Shown here: piece by piece, positions 49,149 to 59,380 of the stretch
Layout of the letters: each line of letters opens with the position of its first letter
Numbering within the stretch: position 1 is the stretch's first letter
Assembly (NCBI GenBank): GCA_964019415.1
Contig: OZ025889.1
Span: 5,554,011 to 5,618,010, forward strand
DNA: 64,000 nt
Source of the DNA: Ianthella basta
Taxonomy: Eukaryota; Porifera; Demospongiae; Verongiida; Ianthellidae
Direction of reading: 5' to 3'
Notes under the pieces: generated by a model
The model's database searches: none
What the model was told of the DNA's origin: nothing
The model's input: only the letters and a program-made list of their open reading frames with translations
Made by a program: the position numbers and the translations under genes

Positions 49149-50608
49149 GGTATGTGACAACCGTGCTAGAGGATGCCAAGGTGTACTCAGAACATGCACA
49201 AAATAAGGAAGTGGACGTCTCGGATGTGAAGCTTGCTGTGGAGAGCAGGATAGACCACTCCTTCACATCCCCACCCCCCAAAGAGGTGAGGACAGCCACG
49301 GACTTGAGTTTGTACCTAACATTTCTCAGCACCATCATCATCAATCATGTTATAAGAAGTGCAAGTTTATATAATAGAGTAATCTGCTTCCAGGAACATG
49401 GTAAATATTAATTTAGTTGTGGTAAGTGAACAAATTGATGCTACTTACCCAGATGTGTGCCATAGAACTTGTTGTTAGCAAATGAATTGACAAGGGCTCC
49501 ATTACATAAGTTGATGGATGTTCATGAAGACAGGTTGGGGCTGGAGTGTACAGTATCCAAGCTCTCTTCCACTGACACTGTCTATCATCTGATGGTTGAC
49601 TGATGTGTGTTGAGTATTATGTAATTTGAGTGAATAATTTGGAGCTTTATAGTTTTGTTTTGCCTTCCCTGACTGTTGGCTGTGACTCTATTTCAGGTCC
49701 TTTAGGAGTTTGCACGGCAGAGGAATTCCATGCCACTCCCACTTGTACCAGAGAAGTTTGGACTCCGCCTCCCTCCCGAGAGGTACTGCCTCTCTGGTCC
49801 AAACTACCGCATCAAGCACAAACCGAAGCAGGTAACACACCACACTAGGGTGTTCACATGCCACCTACCTGGAGGCATACACAGGGGTATTCATTGTCAT
49901 GTATGTCTTACAGGTACAGTGGATGATGTATACACATGTGTTGGCTTCAAGGTAGCGTCATTCTTCTGTTCTTCTGTTATGCTATTATATGCATGGATGT
50001 GTTGCATATAAAGTTACCATGCTACACAGCACTGGTTTGTATCTTTTGACCCATTGTTATTCACATCCTCTCCTGTTGCCTGCTGCCTACTTCCCCTCTT
50101 CCCCTCTTCCCCCCTTTCCTGCTCTCCTCCCATCATCTCTTCCTTTCCCATTCCCTTCTTGCTATCCTCCTCCCCTCCCCTCCCCTCCCCACCCCTCCCA
50201 TCCCCTCCCCTCCCCTCCCCTCCCCACCCCTCCCATCCCCTCCCCTCCCCTCCCCTCTCCTCTCCTCCCCCTCCCTTCCCCTCCCCTCTCCCTCCCCTCC
50301 TCCAGCCTTTAGGCCCAGCTGTACCCCTAACTGCTACATTCAGACACCAGCTGTCCGCTGCAGGGGGAGCAGGAGTGGAGGTCTCCATCCCTCCTAGCGT
50401 CCTTGGTCAGATGGCAGGACAACCACCACACCAGCTTGCAAAGACAGACGTGAGTGAAGACGAGATGTCTTGTGGAATAGAGTGACACAGTTGCACTGCA
50501 GTGGTGTGATGGATGCTGTGGGGCTGTCTTGGGGTGTTGGTGCTATGTAGTTTGAATGTGATGTGTGTTCTACCTCTCTCTCTCTCCACGTGCACACACA
50601 CACACACA

Positions 50609-50696
<88 letters not shown>

Positions 50697-50986
50697 CCCT
50701 CACAGGGACCAGTTCCACTACCCCATCCACTTCATCAATTGGTGCCTTCATCCTATCTCCTTTACTTACCTCTCAACAAACTACTGCTACTAATAGCCAG
50801 GGGGGTGTGCTAGGGGGCGGGACCTCCACAGTGTCACAGCTGGGAGTGCCCTCTACCGTCATGTCCCTCTTTGGAGCAAGTCCGATCAGTTCTGGTAGTC
50901 TGACAAGCAGTGACGATCTCCCCAGTATGCCCAGTGTGCCGGGACCTGCAGGAGGTGCACCCAACCTCACTCACAACCTTAACTAG
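49149..50986 (+). pseudogene. TAF9: TAF9 second copy, exons 2-5 with an in-frame stop
   Basis: Exons 49149-49285, 49697-49831, 50306-50449 and 50696-50986 match TAF9 exons 2-5 with all splice sites kept. Exon 1 is absent. Exon 3 starts GTC CTT TAG where the gene has GTC CTT TTG, so the frame stops two codons into the exon. Introns and the 3' flank are also duplicated, with different microsatellite lengths. It is a segmental duplicate, not a retrocopy, since introns are present. Confidence 0.92.
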
Positions 50987-51973
50987 CTCGAACCAATCAA
51001 CAGCACCTTGTCTGTGTTCACATACAGTCACGTTTCCACCATCAACTCCCAATTGTGCAATAGGCTTTATGTCTGATTGGCCTCTCCACACAGTCTATGC
51101 CTGGTACACGTCACACTGCTACGATTGTACAGTACCTTCACTCCAATGGACCAGGCAAGAGCTTGCTTTTATGCATGGGCTAGTGTGTACATGTGGGTGT
51201 GGGACTGAAACCAAAAATTAAAATTAAAGATGAAAGTCCATGACATCATACTCTGTCCCGTTTAGGGCCTTTCTGGTCTCTTGTGTCTAGCTACTTCACT
51301 TGACTAGAAGTTTCCCTGGACTGGATCATTCTGTGCAGTTTGAGCTGTGATGAATGTGAGATGGGAGTGCAGCACTTTCAGACTCTGCTTACCCCTCCTC
51401 CATCACCCACAGGAGGGCATAATTATGCCCTCCCTGTGACATGATAGAGGTTGGTTTACGCGCGGTTGCCATGGCAACGGGGTATTATCTGTCCCACCCC
51501 TCTCGGCCATGTGGTCAGTTGCAAGCCTAACTGGGGTGGGCTAAATCTCAGAAATCTGATGCTGTGACGTCAGAGCGGCCCTGATGTCATGGACAGCAGT
51601 CCTAGCGCAAACCATAGACCCTACAACAATGCCTGTATGAATCTGTAGCCTAGGTATACTAGGCCTACCATAATAGGATGACTAAATGTATAGAAGAGAC
51701 TAAAAATAAAACCAGTCCTAACCCTAACCCTAAAATCCAAGCATGCTAAGCACATTGGCCGAGCATGCTAAGCACATTGGCCGAGCAAGCTAACCCCAGT
51801 GGCCGAGCGAGCTAACCCCAGTGGGGGCAAGCCAGATGAGCAGAATCCAAGCGAGCCACCAGCGAGGACAGCGAGCGGTAACGGTAATGATACCACCAAA
51901 CTCAACTGCTCCCGTCCTACTCTATTGCGACAGCGTAGCTAAACAAGCCAGGGAAGGCAGCAAGGAGTCGACC
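50987..51973 (+). repeat. Duplicated TAF9 3' flank with short minisatellite
   Basis: Matches 13047-15189 but lacks the hairpin MITE and the hAT element and has only about three or four 22-bp units. It represents the pre-insertion state of the TAF9 locus. Confidence 0.9.
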
Positions 51974-52079
51974 AAGCGAACCACCAGAACGAACCGCCAA
52001 AACCAACCGGCCATTGTGAGCAACAGTATTTTATACTAGTTACTTAGGGTAAGTAACGAAGTTTATACAGTTTACTGCA

Positions 52080-55000
52080 GTAATTTAATGTATGAATATA
52101 GTATATCAATTAAATAAATAAATAATATATATGCTGCTAAATTCTTCCTACAGTAGATCTGCACTAAAACATGCAGTAGCGCAAAAATTGGGGCACAGTC
52201 ACCTGTGCTCACATGCAAGTCATAGTAAAATGTAATTAAGAATTGAAATCATTTAAATCAAATTGATCCTTGATTGTGCCCAAAACAGCAGCTGCGTTGC
52301 CCCTCTGCATGGCAACTGAGATCCTCTGGAAGAGGAATTGAAGGGAGCGTGGCTCCCCTGTTTCTGCCTTGATACGGTGTCCTAGTTCGCAGAGGAACTG
52401 GAGGGCTTCAGGACCGCAGACACCTGTGGTCTCTATGGCCACTGGAACAAAGTGGTGGCTTGCTTTCAGTTCAGCATACTTCATATGTTTCCTTTGCTCT
52501 GCCTGAGCTGCAACAGCGCCTGCTTCTCTGGTTGCTAGCGAGATGTGGGAGGGGGCGAAGGTGTCGGGACAAGTTGCGTCCCACACCAGGACCCGGCCAG
52601 TCTTCCAAGGCATGACTGTGGCTCCATCAGGTCTTTTGCCGTCTGACAGGCATATGCCACTTGGTTCCAGGTGAGAGGGCACCCCCGCGGATGTTAGCGA
52701 TCGCTTAATGATATCGTTGATGGCTGTGTGGCGGGGATGTCTGCCCTGGCTTCTACGGCAGCTTAGCCCGTGGAGGCCCTGGTGATCCACTTGTGTTTGG
52801 CAGTGCTTGCACAAGTGTGGGTGGCACAAAGAGACTCCTAAACGAAGACCCATGGCCACCCGGACCACCTCTTTGTCCATGCGCAGACCCAAAGATGATA
52901 CCGGGAGGGCCTGAAGCCATGCCCCAGACTCCTTTGTACAAGCAGCAAGCAGGCGGGCCCGTGTGGGTGCATCCGGAGCAGTCTCCAGGAGCTTCTTGTA
53001 TGCCAAAGTCACTCGGGGAGAGTCCCAGGACCGCTGAAGGGAAGAGGCTGGAGCCGGTGGGGGGGGATTGTCATGCCCACTGCTCCAGAGGGCGAGAGCA
53101 ACTCCATGAAAAGGACAGGGTGCCTCCTGTAATCGTGGTGGGAGGATCTGGTGGGTGAGCTCGGAGGAACCAGCAGCAGAGGCCAAAAAGGCGGAAGGTG
53201 CAAGCTGAGATGCACTCCGAACTCCTAACCCTCCAGACCATACCGGGAGAACAGCTTGAGCCCAGGCTCGATCATTGGCATCAAGGGAAATGTTGGCGAT
53301 GTCTGCCAGCAGAGATCTCTGTAGGTCATCGAACTTCTGAAGCTGCGAGGATAGAAAACAAGGGGCAGTTCGTAAAGTGTAGAGCATCTTGGGTAAGGCA
53401 AAAGCATTTCTGAGAAGGCAGAATCCATCATGCGCATGGAGCAACCGGAGCCTGTCCCCCATCAAAGCCAAAGCTGAGGTTTTGGCTCCAATGGCGTCCT
53501 CGATCCCTTCAACTGAGTTACCAACCGGTGAACCCAGGAGGGTGGCATGGTCTTGGCTCACCACACAAAATTGAGGAAAGGCAGCAAGCATCGACTGTCT
53601 TGTGGCAGGGTCGTCACAGATTATCTCCGACTTTCTGTGGTTCAGCTGGAGACCCATGTCACCAGCGACTCGTTCCACCATGTGCACATCTCTCAGGACT
53701 TCCTCCAGACTGCCTCCCAGGGTCCCATCGTCTAAGTAAAACACTCCAAATTCTCCTCTCAACTGCATTAACATGTCATGAATGGTGAGGCAGAACAGTA
53801 GGGGGCCCAAGGGGTCTCCCTGTTGTACGCCTTCAGATGACTGAAGGACAGATTCCCCAAAGAAAAGGGAAGATGGGCTGCTATAAGCCGAGTGAATGAG
53901 TGGATATAGCTCAGGCACCATCTCTCTAACTGCTGCGAGCATCTTGTCCCGGTGCAGGCAGTTAAAAGCATTCCGGAAGTCCAACTTCAGGATGAGGTGC
54001 TGTGGCTGCAGGTTGTGGAGGTATATGCGGGTGGCATGGACAGCAGCTTCGGCTCCGCGTGGAATGCCATACCCCAGCTGCTTGGGTCTCAAGAGCTCTG
54101 CCATGGCCTGCATAATCCTGTTTCCGGCACATTTAGCTACCAACCGTCTGAGGGTACAGCCAACAGCAATTGGCCTGACTCCGCCGTCCTTCTTCTCTAG
54201 GGCTATTAAAGAAGCTCCGAAAAAATAGGGGCGCGTGATGGATAAGGTCTTCCCCTCTAGGATCAGGTTGGTGAATGAGGTAAGCGCTCTCAACAGTTGA
54301 GGACCACCCCCCTCCTCCACTGTGCCAATCATGTCTTTGAGGTGTTGTGGGCGAAGCCCATCCGGGCCACCCGCTGACCCACAAGGGAAGGACCTGATAG
54401 CCCTAGCCACCTCCTCCGGAGACACCTGGACAGCTTGACCCTCAGTGGGAGCAGGAGGGGGACAATAGTTGGGGTGGGGGGCAGGGTGTTTGTCTTTGAG
54501 GGCCTGTAAGGTTCTGTCGTTGGGTTCTGCAATGGAATCTTCCGAGCTGGCAAGTCGGACTGCCCCCTTAAAGTCCCCCTCTTCTAGTTTCGATGCCACC
54601 CTGACTGAGAGAGTCTCCAGGGGATCCCGGGGTTGTCTACGGCACTGCTTGACTGAACTCTGCTGGGGAGACTCTGGGTCCGCTTCCTCTCTGATCATCT
54701 GGTTCACATGGGAGGCCAGACTTCTGCGGTGTCCACCTCGCTTCGGTACTCGGAGACAACGGGGTGCAAATTGGAAGAGGCGATCCCACGAGGCTGCGCT
54801 GTTGTCAGTTGAAACCAGGTCGAGGATGGTGGCTAACTTTCTGGCAGCCAGTCCTCGGGACGCCCGGGGGATTCGCTTAAGAATGTTCACCGATGGTCTT
54901 CTAGGACGAAAATCCTGAGCAGGGGTTCTCTCCCTCTGGGGGAGCGAGGATGGAGGGTTCCGCGAGCCTGGGCACCGATCCTCCACTGGGCCGTGAACAC

Positions 55001-55260
55001 GAATGAGCCCCGCTTTCGTTAATGGCATTGTGCGGAGGCAGATCGGACATTGTGCGCGGGAGGGATCTTCGAGCTGACTGGTCGATTGACACTCCGATGG
55101 TTCGGGCCGATCGTTGACCTCAATCGAAGACATACTGTAGACAATTTCGCTGTTTGACAAATGTCGAAGACGCAGTTCTGATCACAGTTCTGATCACTCG
55201 ACTCAACTCAACCCAGCTCGAATCTGCGCGCCATCAGCCGCCATCTTTGTTGCAAAATTT
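52080..55260 (-). mobile_element. Non-LTR retrotransposon with restriction-like endonuclease
   Basis: Contains one long ORF (listed next), a 3' region of about 150 bp that ends in a TTTA-rich tail (about 52099-52131) and a 5' region of about 100 bp bordering an AT repeat. Boundaries are approximate; no target-site duplication was identified. Confidence 0.8.
52236..55133 (-). CDS. Reverse transcriptase with C-terminal restriction-like endonuclease
   Basis: 965 codons from the first ATG (55133); the frame stays open nine codons further upstream. A C2HC finger lies at the N terminus (CPICLRTMPLTKAGLIRVHG, then C). RT motifs are FPCGSAGGPDGLRPQHLK, ILKLDFRNAFNCLHRDKM, VQQGDPLGPLLFCL and the catalytic FYLDD (about residue 465). 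The C terminus has a CCHC knuckle (CKHC, then H and C in QGLHGLSC) followed by KRPDG and LVWDATCPD, the PD...D of a restriction-like endonuclease. This order, finger, RT, knuckle, endonuclease, is that of R2/R4/CRE-type non-LTR elements. No stop or frameshift was seen, so it may be recently active. N-terminal AP endonuclease is absent. Confidence 0.92.
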   Translation of the reverse strand: MSSIEVNDRPEPSECQSTSQLEDPSRAQCPICLRTMPLTKAGLIRVHGPVEDRCPGSRNPPSSLPQRERTPAQDFRPRRPSVNILKRIPRASRGLAARKLATILDLVSTDNSAASWDRLFQFAPRCLRVPKRGGHRRSLASHVNQMIREEADPESPQQSSVKQCRRQPRDPLETLSVRVASKLEEGDFKGAVRLASSEDSIAEPNDRTLQALKDKHPAPHPNYCPPPAPTEGQAVQVSPEEVARAIRSFPCGSAGGPDGLRPQHLKDMIGTVEEGGGPQLLRALTSFTNLILEGKTLSITRPYFFGASLIALEKKDGGVRPIAVGCTLRRLVAKCAGNRIMQAMAELLRPKQLGYGIPRGAEAAVHATRIYLHNLQPQHLILKLDFRNAFNCLHRDKMLAAVREMVPELYPLIHSAYSSPSSLFFGESVLQSSEGVQQGDPLGPLLFCLTIHDMLMQLRGEFGVFYLDDGTLGGSLEEVLRDVHMVERVAGDMGLQLNHRKSEIICDDPATRQSMLAAFPQFCVVSQDHATLLGSPVGNSVEGIEDAIGAKTSALALMGDRLRLLHAHDGFCLLRNAFALPKMLYTLRTAPCFLSSQLQKFDDLQRSLLADIANISLDANDRAWAQAVLPVWSGGLGVRSASQLAPSAFLASAAGSSELTHQILPPRLQEAPCPFHGVALALWSSGHDNPPPPAPASSLQRSWDSPRVTLAYKKLLETAPDAPTRARLLAACTKESGAWLQALPVSSLGLRMDKEVVRVAMGLRLGVSLCHPHLCKHCQTQVDHQGLHGLSCRRSQGRHPRHTAINDIIKRSLTSAGVPSHLEPSGICLSDGKRPDGATVMPWKTGRVLVWDATCPDTFAPSHISLATREAGAVAAQAEQRKHMKYAELKASHHFVPVAIETTGVCGPEALQFLCELGHRIKAETGEPRSLQFLFQRISVAMQRGNAAAVLGTIKDQFDLNDFNS

Positions 55261-55269
55261 TTGCAAATT

Positions 55270-55340
55270 TGCAAGTTGCAATATAGTATATAGTATATAG
55301 ATATAGTATATATACTATATCTATATATATAATTCAGTTC
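55270..55340. repeat. TA-rich repeat
   Basis: ATAGTATATAGTATATAG-type sequence between the retrotransposon and the Helitron; a likely target for both. Confidence 0.8.
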
Positions 55341-55355
55341 GTTTATTTTATTGAA

Positions 55356-55759
55356 TCTATAATTATATATAATTCAGTTCGTTTGTTTGTCTGTTCGTTC
55401 GCGATTCGGGCAAAAACTACTGCACAGAACGCCACCAAGCTCTCAGGGATTATAAAGTGGGGCTCCGCGAGTGTCCTCCATGGTTTGAAATCGCCCGTTT
55501 TGCAGTTCTTGAAGAGATATCCTATTTCCGGATTTTCGTTCGCGGCTGACGGCCATTTTATTAATTATCGCTCTCTGTACTTCCGGTTTTCCGACAGTTT
55601 GATTCGCTGTCGTTCAACGATCAAATTTGAACCCGGCCGTGGGTTATAGCAGGTACCTTCCGTTGCTACCAGCTAACATACGTCAAAACTGGCTGGGGCC
55701 GACTCGCTGTTGTGCGACTCGCCATAGCAGAAGCCTGCCAAAGGCGGGCGCCCTGCTAG
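55356..55759 (+). mobile_element. Non-autonomous Helitron
   Basis: The 3' end has the diagnostic structure: a 7-bp stem GCCTGCC/GGCGGGC (55733-55749, loop AAA), six bases, then CTAG (55756-55759) followed by T. The 5' end begins TC in TCTATAATTATATATAATTC (55356), or one near-duplicate earlier at 55320. No Rep/helicase ORF is inside. It is inserted at the left border of low-copy unit B. Confidence 0.82.
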
Positions 55760-56913
55760 TTTAGTATATATAGTCCGTTATTTTCACGCGATCTGACCGG
55801 CCTAGGCCTAGTATAGCTAACTGTGTAAACTACGCATGCTCTCATTGGAAGATGCCATCATGGCATTCTGGTGTAGCCATCTGTTATAGCTGCAGACCTA
55901 GTTCGCTATGCTGTCTACAGGGAAGCTTGAATCCGAAGTCAAGCCCCTCAGAGGAATTGGACTTTAGAGTGAGAGAATGTCACTTTCAACTAAAATAGAC
56001 TAGTAGTTGAGGATTACACTACAGCCAGTACCACAAATCATGGGTGAGACGGAGACCCCTTTAAGAGCTGCTTCATAGGTTTTGAACCAAGTAGCACAGT
56101 GCCTCTCTAAAACCTTTAGCTAGCTATATTACTCACAATTTGGAAACAGATCCAGGGGCATAGCCAGGATTTTTAAGGTGGCTTGTTATGGCACTCACCT
56201 CGAATACCAACCAGAGGTGAACACTAGATGTGTTGGACAGTTCCTTCCTCTTCCTTCACTTGGTGGAACAAAGTATTCACCCTTGTACATATATCATTAA
56301 GGTTCTGTTTGAGTGTATCACCATCTTAGAACAGAGCGCAAAGGTCTGGGTTACATTTGTTCCAGGTCAAGATATACCATATCCGCTCTAAAACTTTGTC
56401 AACCCTAGTGCAGCGAAAATTTTGTCTTTTGAGCCAATTTAAGCTGGAATGGAGTAGACCGTTGAAGGTGATGAATATTTAGAGTTTTTGGACGAAACAT
56501 TAGACAGAAGATGAAACATTAGAGAGCTCTTCAGTATGGGCGTTCCTTGCTGAAATGGCCGCTTTCACATTGACTGTGCGAACAGCATCCGAACGAGAAG
56601 GGTCTGGAGACGATTCGCGATCACTGAACTCTATTGTCGCACCAAAAGGAAAATGAACGATATACACAGCGCCAAGAAGGCTTATAGACGAACGGAACAA
56701 TGCCAGAAGAGCAAAGACAACAGCGAGCATTGTTGGCTTTGTTCCTTGGCCGTCGCAGCCATATTGCAGGCATTTCCGACGAATATTTAGAACACTTCCT
56801 GTTCATGACGAAAATTAGAGCCCAGAGTGTGTAATCTCTATGTATAAACTAATTATAGCCACTACTGTATGTTGCATTTTTAGGTTGTATGTATAAGGAT
56901 AGAACATGCAACC

Positions 56914-57267
56914 ATGCATGGCTCCAGTTACATTAGACATGTACAGTACTGTTATGTTACTCTTCTCTTGTACAGTGGTGTCAAGACTGTTAACATGGTC
57001 CATCCAGCACATGTTAATAGCATTGGTATGGTAATCGTAGCAGTTGCTGCAATAGTAGCCATAGTGGCAATTATATTAGCAGCATGGATTCCTGACAGTT
57101 GGGCAGTTTTCGCTAGCATTTCCGGAATTGTCTGTATCGTTGCAATAAGTGCTGTGGTCTGGACATGTATGGATTGGAATGTTCATGGAACTGTCCGCAA
57201 AGCTCACGAGAAGATGGCAGAGTTACAGCACGAAGACGTCAACCATGCAATTGGATTTTCAGATTAG
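56914..57267 (+). CDS. Small two-helix membrane protein, family member B
   Basis: 117 codons, or 91 from the Met at 56995 that matches copy A. Helices are IGMVIVAVAAIVAIVAIILA and ISGIVCIVAISAVVWTC, joined by AAWIPDSWAVFAS. The soluble tail DWNVHGTVRKAHEKMAELQH is close to copy A. In this copy the shared upstream segment ends in TAG after WLQLH, so translation from the upstream Met is not possible and 56914 or 56995 must serve. Changes from copy A leave both helices intact, suggesting the protein is kept. Confidence 0.62.
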   Translation: MHGSSYIRHVQYCYVTLLLYSGVKTVNMVHPAHVNSIGMVIVAVAAIVAIVAIILAAWIPDSWAVFASISGIVCIVAISAVVWTCMDWNVHGTVRKAHEKMAELQHEDVNHAIGFSD

Positions 57268-57648
57268 AACAGTTAAATTGACACAGAAGGAACAGGAACA
57301 ATTGAAACAGAAGTGTAGTACAGCAGAAGTGTAACATAGACTAAAGTACTTTTTGGGTCGGTTGTCCCGACCAGATGGTTGCAATTGATTATCGGTTATC
57401 AATTATCAACCTAGCAACGTCATTTTTGCGTGACCTTTAATAGGTGTACAGGAGATTCAGGGTATGTGGTGAAGGCGGGTGACCTGAATCACCAACTGGT
57501 TGTGATTTGACAGTTTTCTCAGTGGTCTGGAACGCAGGTTACAGAAAATCGTTGCATGCGATCAGTACGAGTCTGTTCAGCCCCCGCGCTGTCTGTTCAC
57601 TTATTGTGACGGTGTTTTCCTCCTGGTACAGAAACGTCCCCACCATTC

Positions 57649-57912
57649 TTAGCCTTTAATCATCCGAATACGCTTTATCTCAGTCTTCCTTGTTCCAAAC
57701 ACTGCTGCTTCAGCTAGACTTGTAGCCGCCATAATGATGTCACCAGGTTGATAATGGATAACTGATTGCATATATCCGGTTGGGACAACCGACCCAAAAT
57801 ATACTGTAAGTGTAAGATAGCAATAACAAGGATCAAAGGCATGATTGGCAGGACAAGATAGAAGTGCTGAACAACACAAGACATGACTTTGCATGATTAG
57901 AACACTTTGCAT
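57649..57912 (-). CDS. Short conserved minus-strand ORF, copy B
   Basis: Counterpart of 30571-30801. It ends VVPTGYMQSVIHYQPGDIIM, AATSLAEAAVFGTRKT and EIKRIRMIKG. The frame is open in both copies. Function unknown. Confidence 0.4.
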   Translation of the reverse strand: MQSVLIMQSHVLCCSALLSCPANHAFDPCYCYLTLTVYFGSVVPTGYMQSVIHYQPGDIIMAATSLAEAAVFGTRKTEIKRIRMIKG

Positions 57913-58023
57913 ATAACTTTGTATCTGAGCAGATTCAGTGTGTGTGCTTCATTGAAGTCCTATAAGTCATGTCTATCGAGTCCATTTGTCACACTGCTTG
58001 AACGAGATAGTCCTGTTACGCAC

Positions 58024-58068
<45 letters not shown>

Positions 58069-58139
58069 TTAAACAAACTAGATCCACGAGTTCTTGCAAC
58101 AAGTAATGTTCACAGCAAGGTTTACAAAATGCATCAACC

Positions 58140-58238
58140 CTTTCACCCCAAGGGCCCAACCCTGACAACATTTCAGACTTTTGGCAGATGATTTGGTTCC
58201 ACAAACCCGCAGTGATCATCATGCTAACAAAGGGTCAA
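58140..58238 (+). pseudogene. Protein-tyrosine-phosphatase exon fragment, copy B
   Basis: Encodes LSPQGPNPDNISDFWQMIW and FHKPAVIIMLTKGQ, followed by an intact donor GTGAGT (58239). No neighbouring PTP exons were found, so it is an orphan exon or part of a gene with exons outside what I can recognise. Confidence 0.65.
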
Positions 58239-58442
58239 GTGAGTGGAAAGTTGCAGCTAGTGTACACACAGCAAAACATTTTCTGCATTAATTCTGTTCA
58301 GTCCCCTATTGTTATTCACATGAATGCAGTATATACCAGGTATGTTGCAAACCAGTAAAGTAAAGTTGTATGTAGGTGGTTTCCTGGTTGAAACTGAAAT
58401 GGCATAGGTCTGTATAAGTTTAGGCTGTGTTTCCTAAACTGA

Positions 58443-58444
58443 AT

Positions 58445-58510
<66 letters not shown>
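58443..58510. repeat. CA microsatellite joining unit B to a TAF9-flank module
   Basis: About 68 bp of pure CA. To its left is unit B; to its right begins GCCTGGAATGGAGCATTCCA, which corresponds to CTGGACTGGAGCATTCC of the TAF9 3' flank (13389). Confidence 0.93.
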
Positions 58511-58514
<4 letters not shown>

Positions 58515-58722
58515 GCCTGGAATGGAGCATTCCATGCAGTTTGAGCTGTAATGAATGTGAGATGGAAGTGCAGCACTTTCAGACTCTGCTTAACCCTCCT
58601 CCATCACCCGTAGGAGGGCATAATTATGGTGATACGTAGATGCTGGTTTACGCGCGGTTGCCATGACAACGGAATATTGTCTGTCCCGCCCCTCGCGGCC
58701 AAGTGGTATTGTAAGCTTAACT
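58511..58722 (+). repeat. TAF9 3'-flank module, third copy
   Basis: Matches about 13389-13595 and 51322-51530 (GCAGCACTTTCAGACTCTGC, GGAGGGCATAATTATG, CGCGGTTGCCATG). No TAF9 exon accompanies it. Confidence 0.85.
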
Positions 58723-58729
58723 TAACACT

Positions 58730-59380
58730 GAATCTGTAGCGGTCAAGGTGACTATAAAGAGTCATTTGGTGAGTGAAGGCAATGACGGGCACGCAAACAC
58801 CGGATAGTGATTTGATGGATTTAGCTAGCTAGACCCTTCCACATTCTGTTAATGTGTGTAAACTTTGGATAGAACAAAGGTAGACAGCTGGCTACCGGTT
58901 ACTGTATATCGTTACTCGTTACTTGTCAAACTAGAGTGCTACGTTTGCAAACAAAGGCAAATTTAGATAGTAGTCCGTTAGATAGTCCACGCGATCTGAC
59001 CGGCCTAGGCCTAGTATAGCTATCTATGTAAACTACGCATGCTCTCAATTGGAAGATGCCATCATGGCATTCTGGTGTAGCCATCTGTTATAGCTGCAGA
59101 CCTAGTTCGCTATGCTGTGTACAGGGAAGCTTGAACCCCCCTCTGAAGTCAAGCCCCTCAGAGAAATTGGATTTTGAGTGAGAGAATGTCACTTTCAACT
59201 AAAATAGACTAGTAGTTGAGGATTACACTACAGCCAGTACCACAAATCATGGATGAGATGGAGACCCTTTTAAGAGCTGCTTCATACGTTTTGAACCAAA
59301 CAGCTGGGCGTAGCCAGGATCTTTAAGGTGGCTTGTTATAGCACTCACCTCGAACACCAGCCAGAGGTGAACACTAGATG
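58730..59380 (+). repeat. Low-copy unit, copy C (interrupted)
   Basis: Matches copies A and B from CTGTAGCGGTCAAGG to CCAGAGGTGAACACTAGATG. About 1.2 kb of other sequence follows, and the unit resumes at 60614 with AGCATTAAGGTTCTGT, up to about 60700. Confidence 0.85.

Larger units (their letters stand above)
55764..58440 (+). repeat. Low-copy unit, copy B
   Basis: Matches copy A (27.8-31.3 kb) without the 850-bp insertion and ends in a CA tract (58443-58510) where copy A ends in element X. Genes inside are listed separately. Confidence 0.88.

Noticed and set aside
52753-54918. Plus-strand and other-frame open frames of up to 149 codons inside the R2-type element
   Set aside because: Antisense or shifted shadows of the reverse-transcriptase ORF, caused by its GC-rich codon use.
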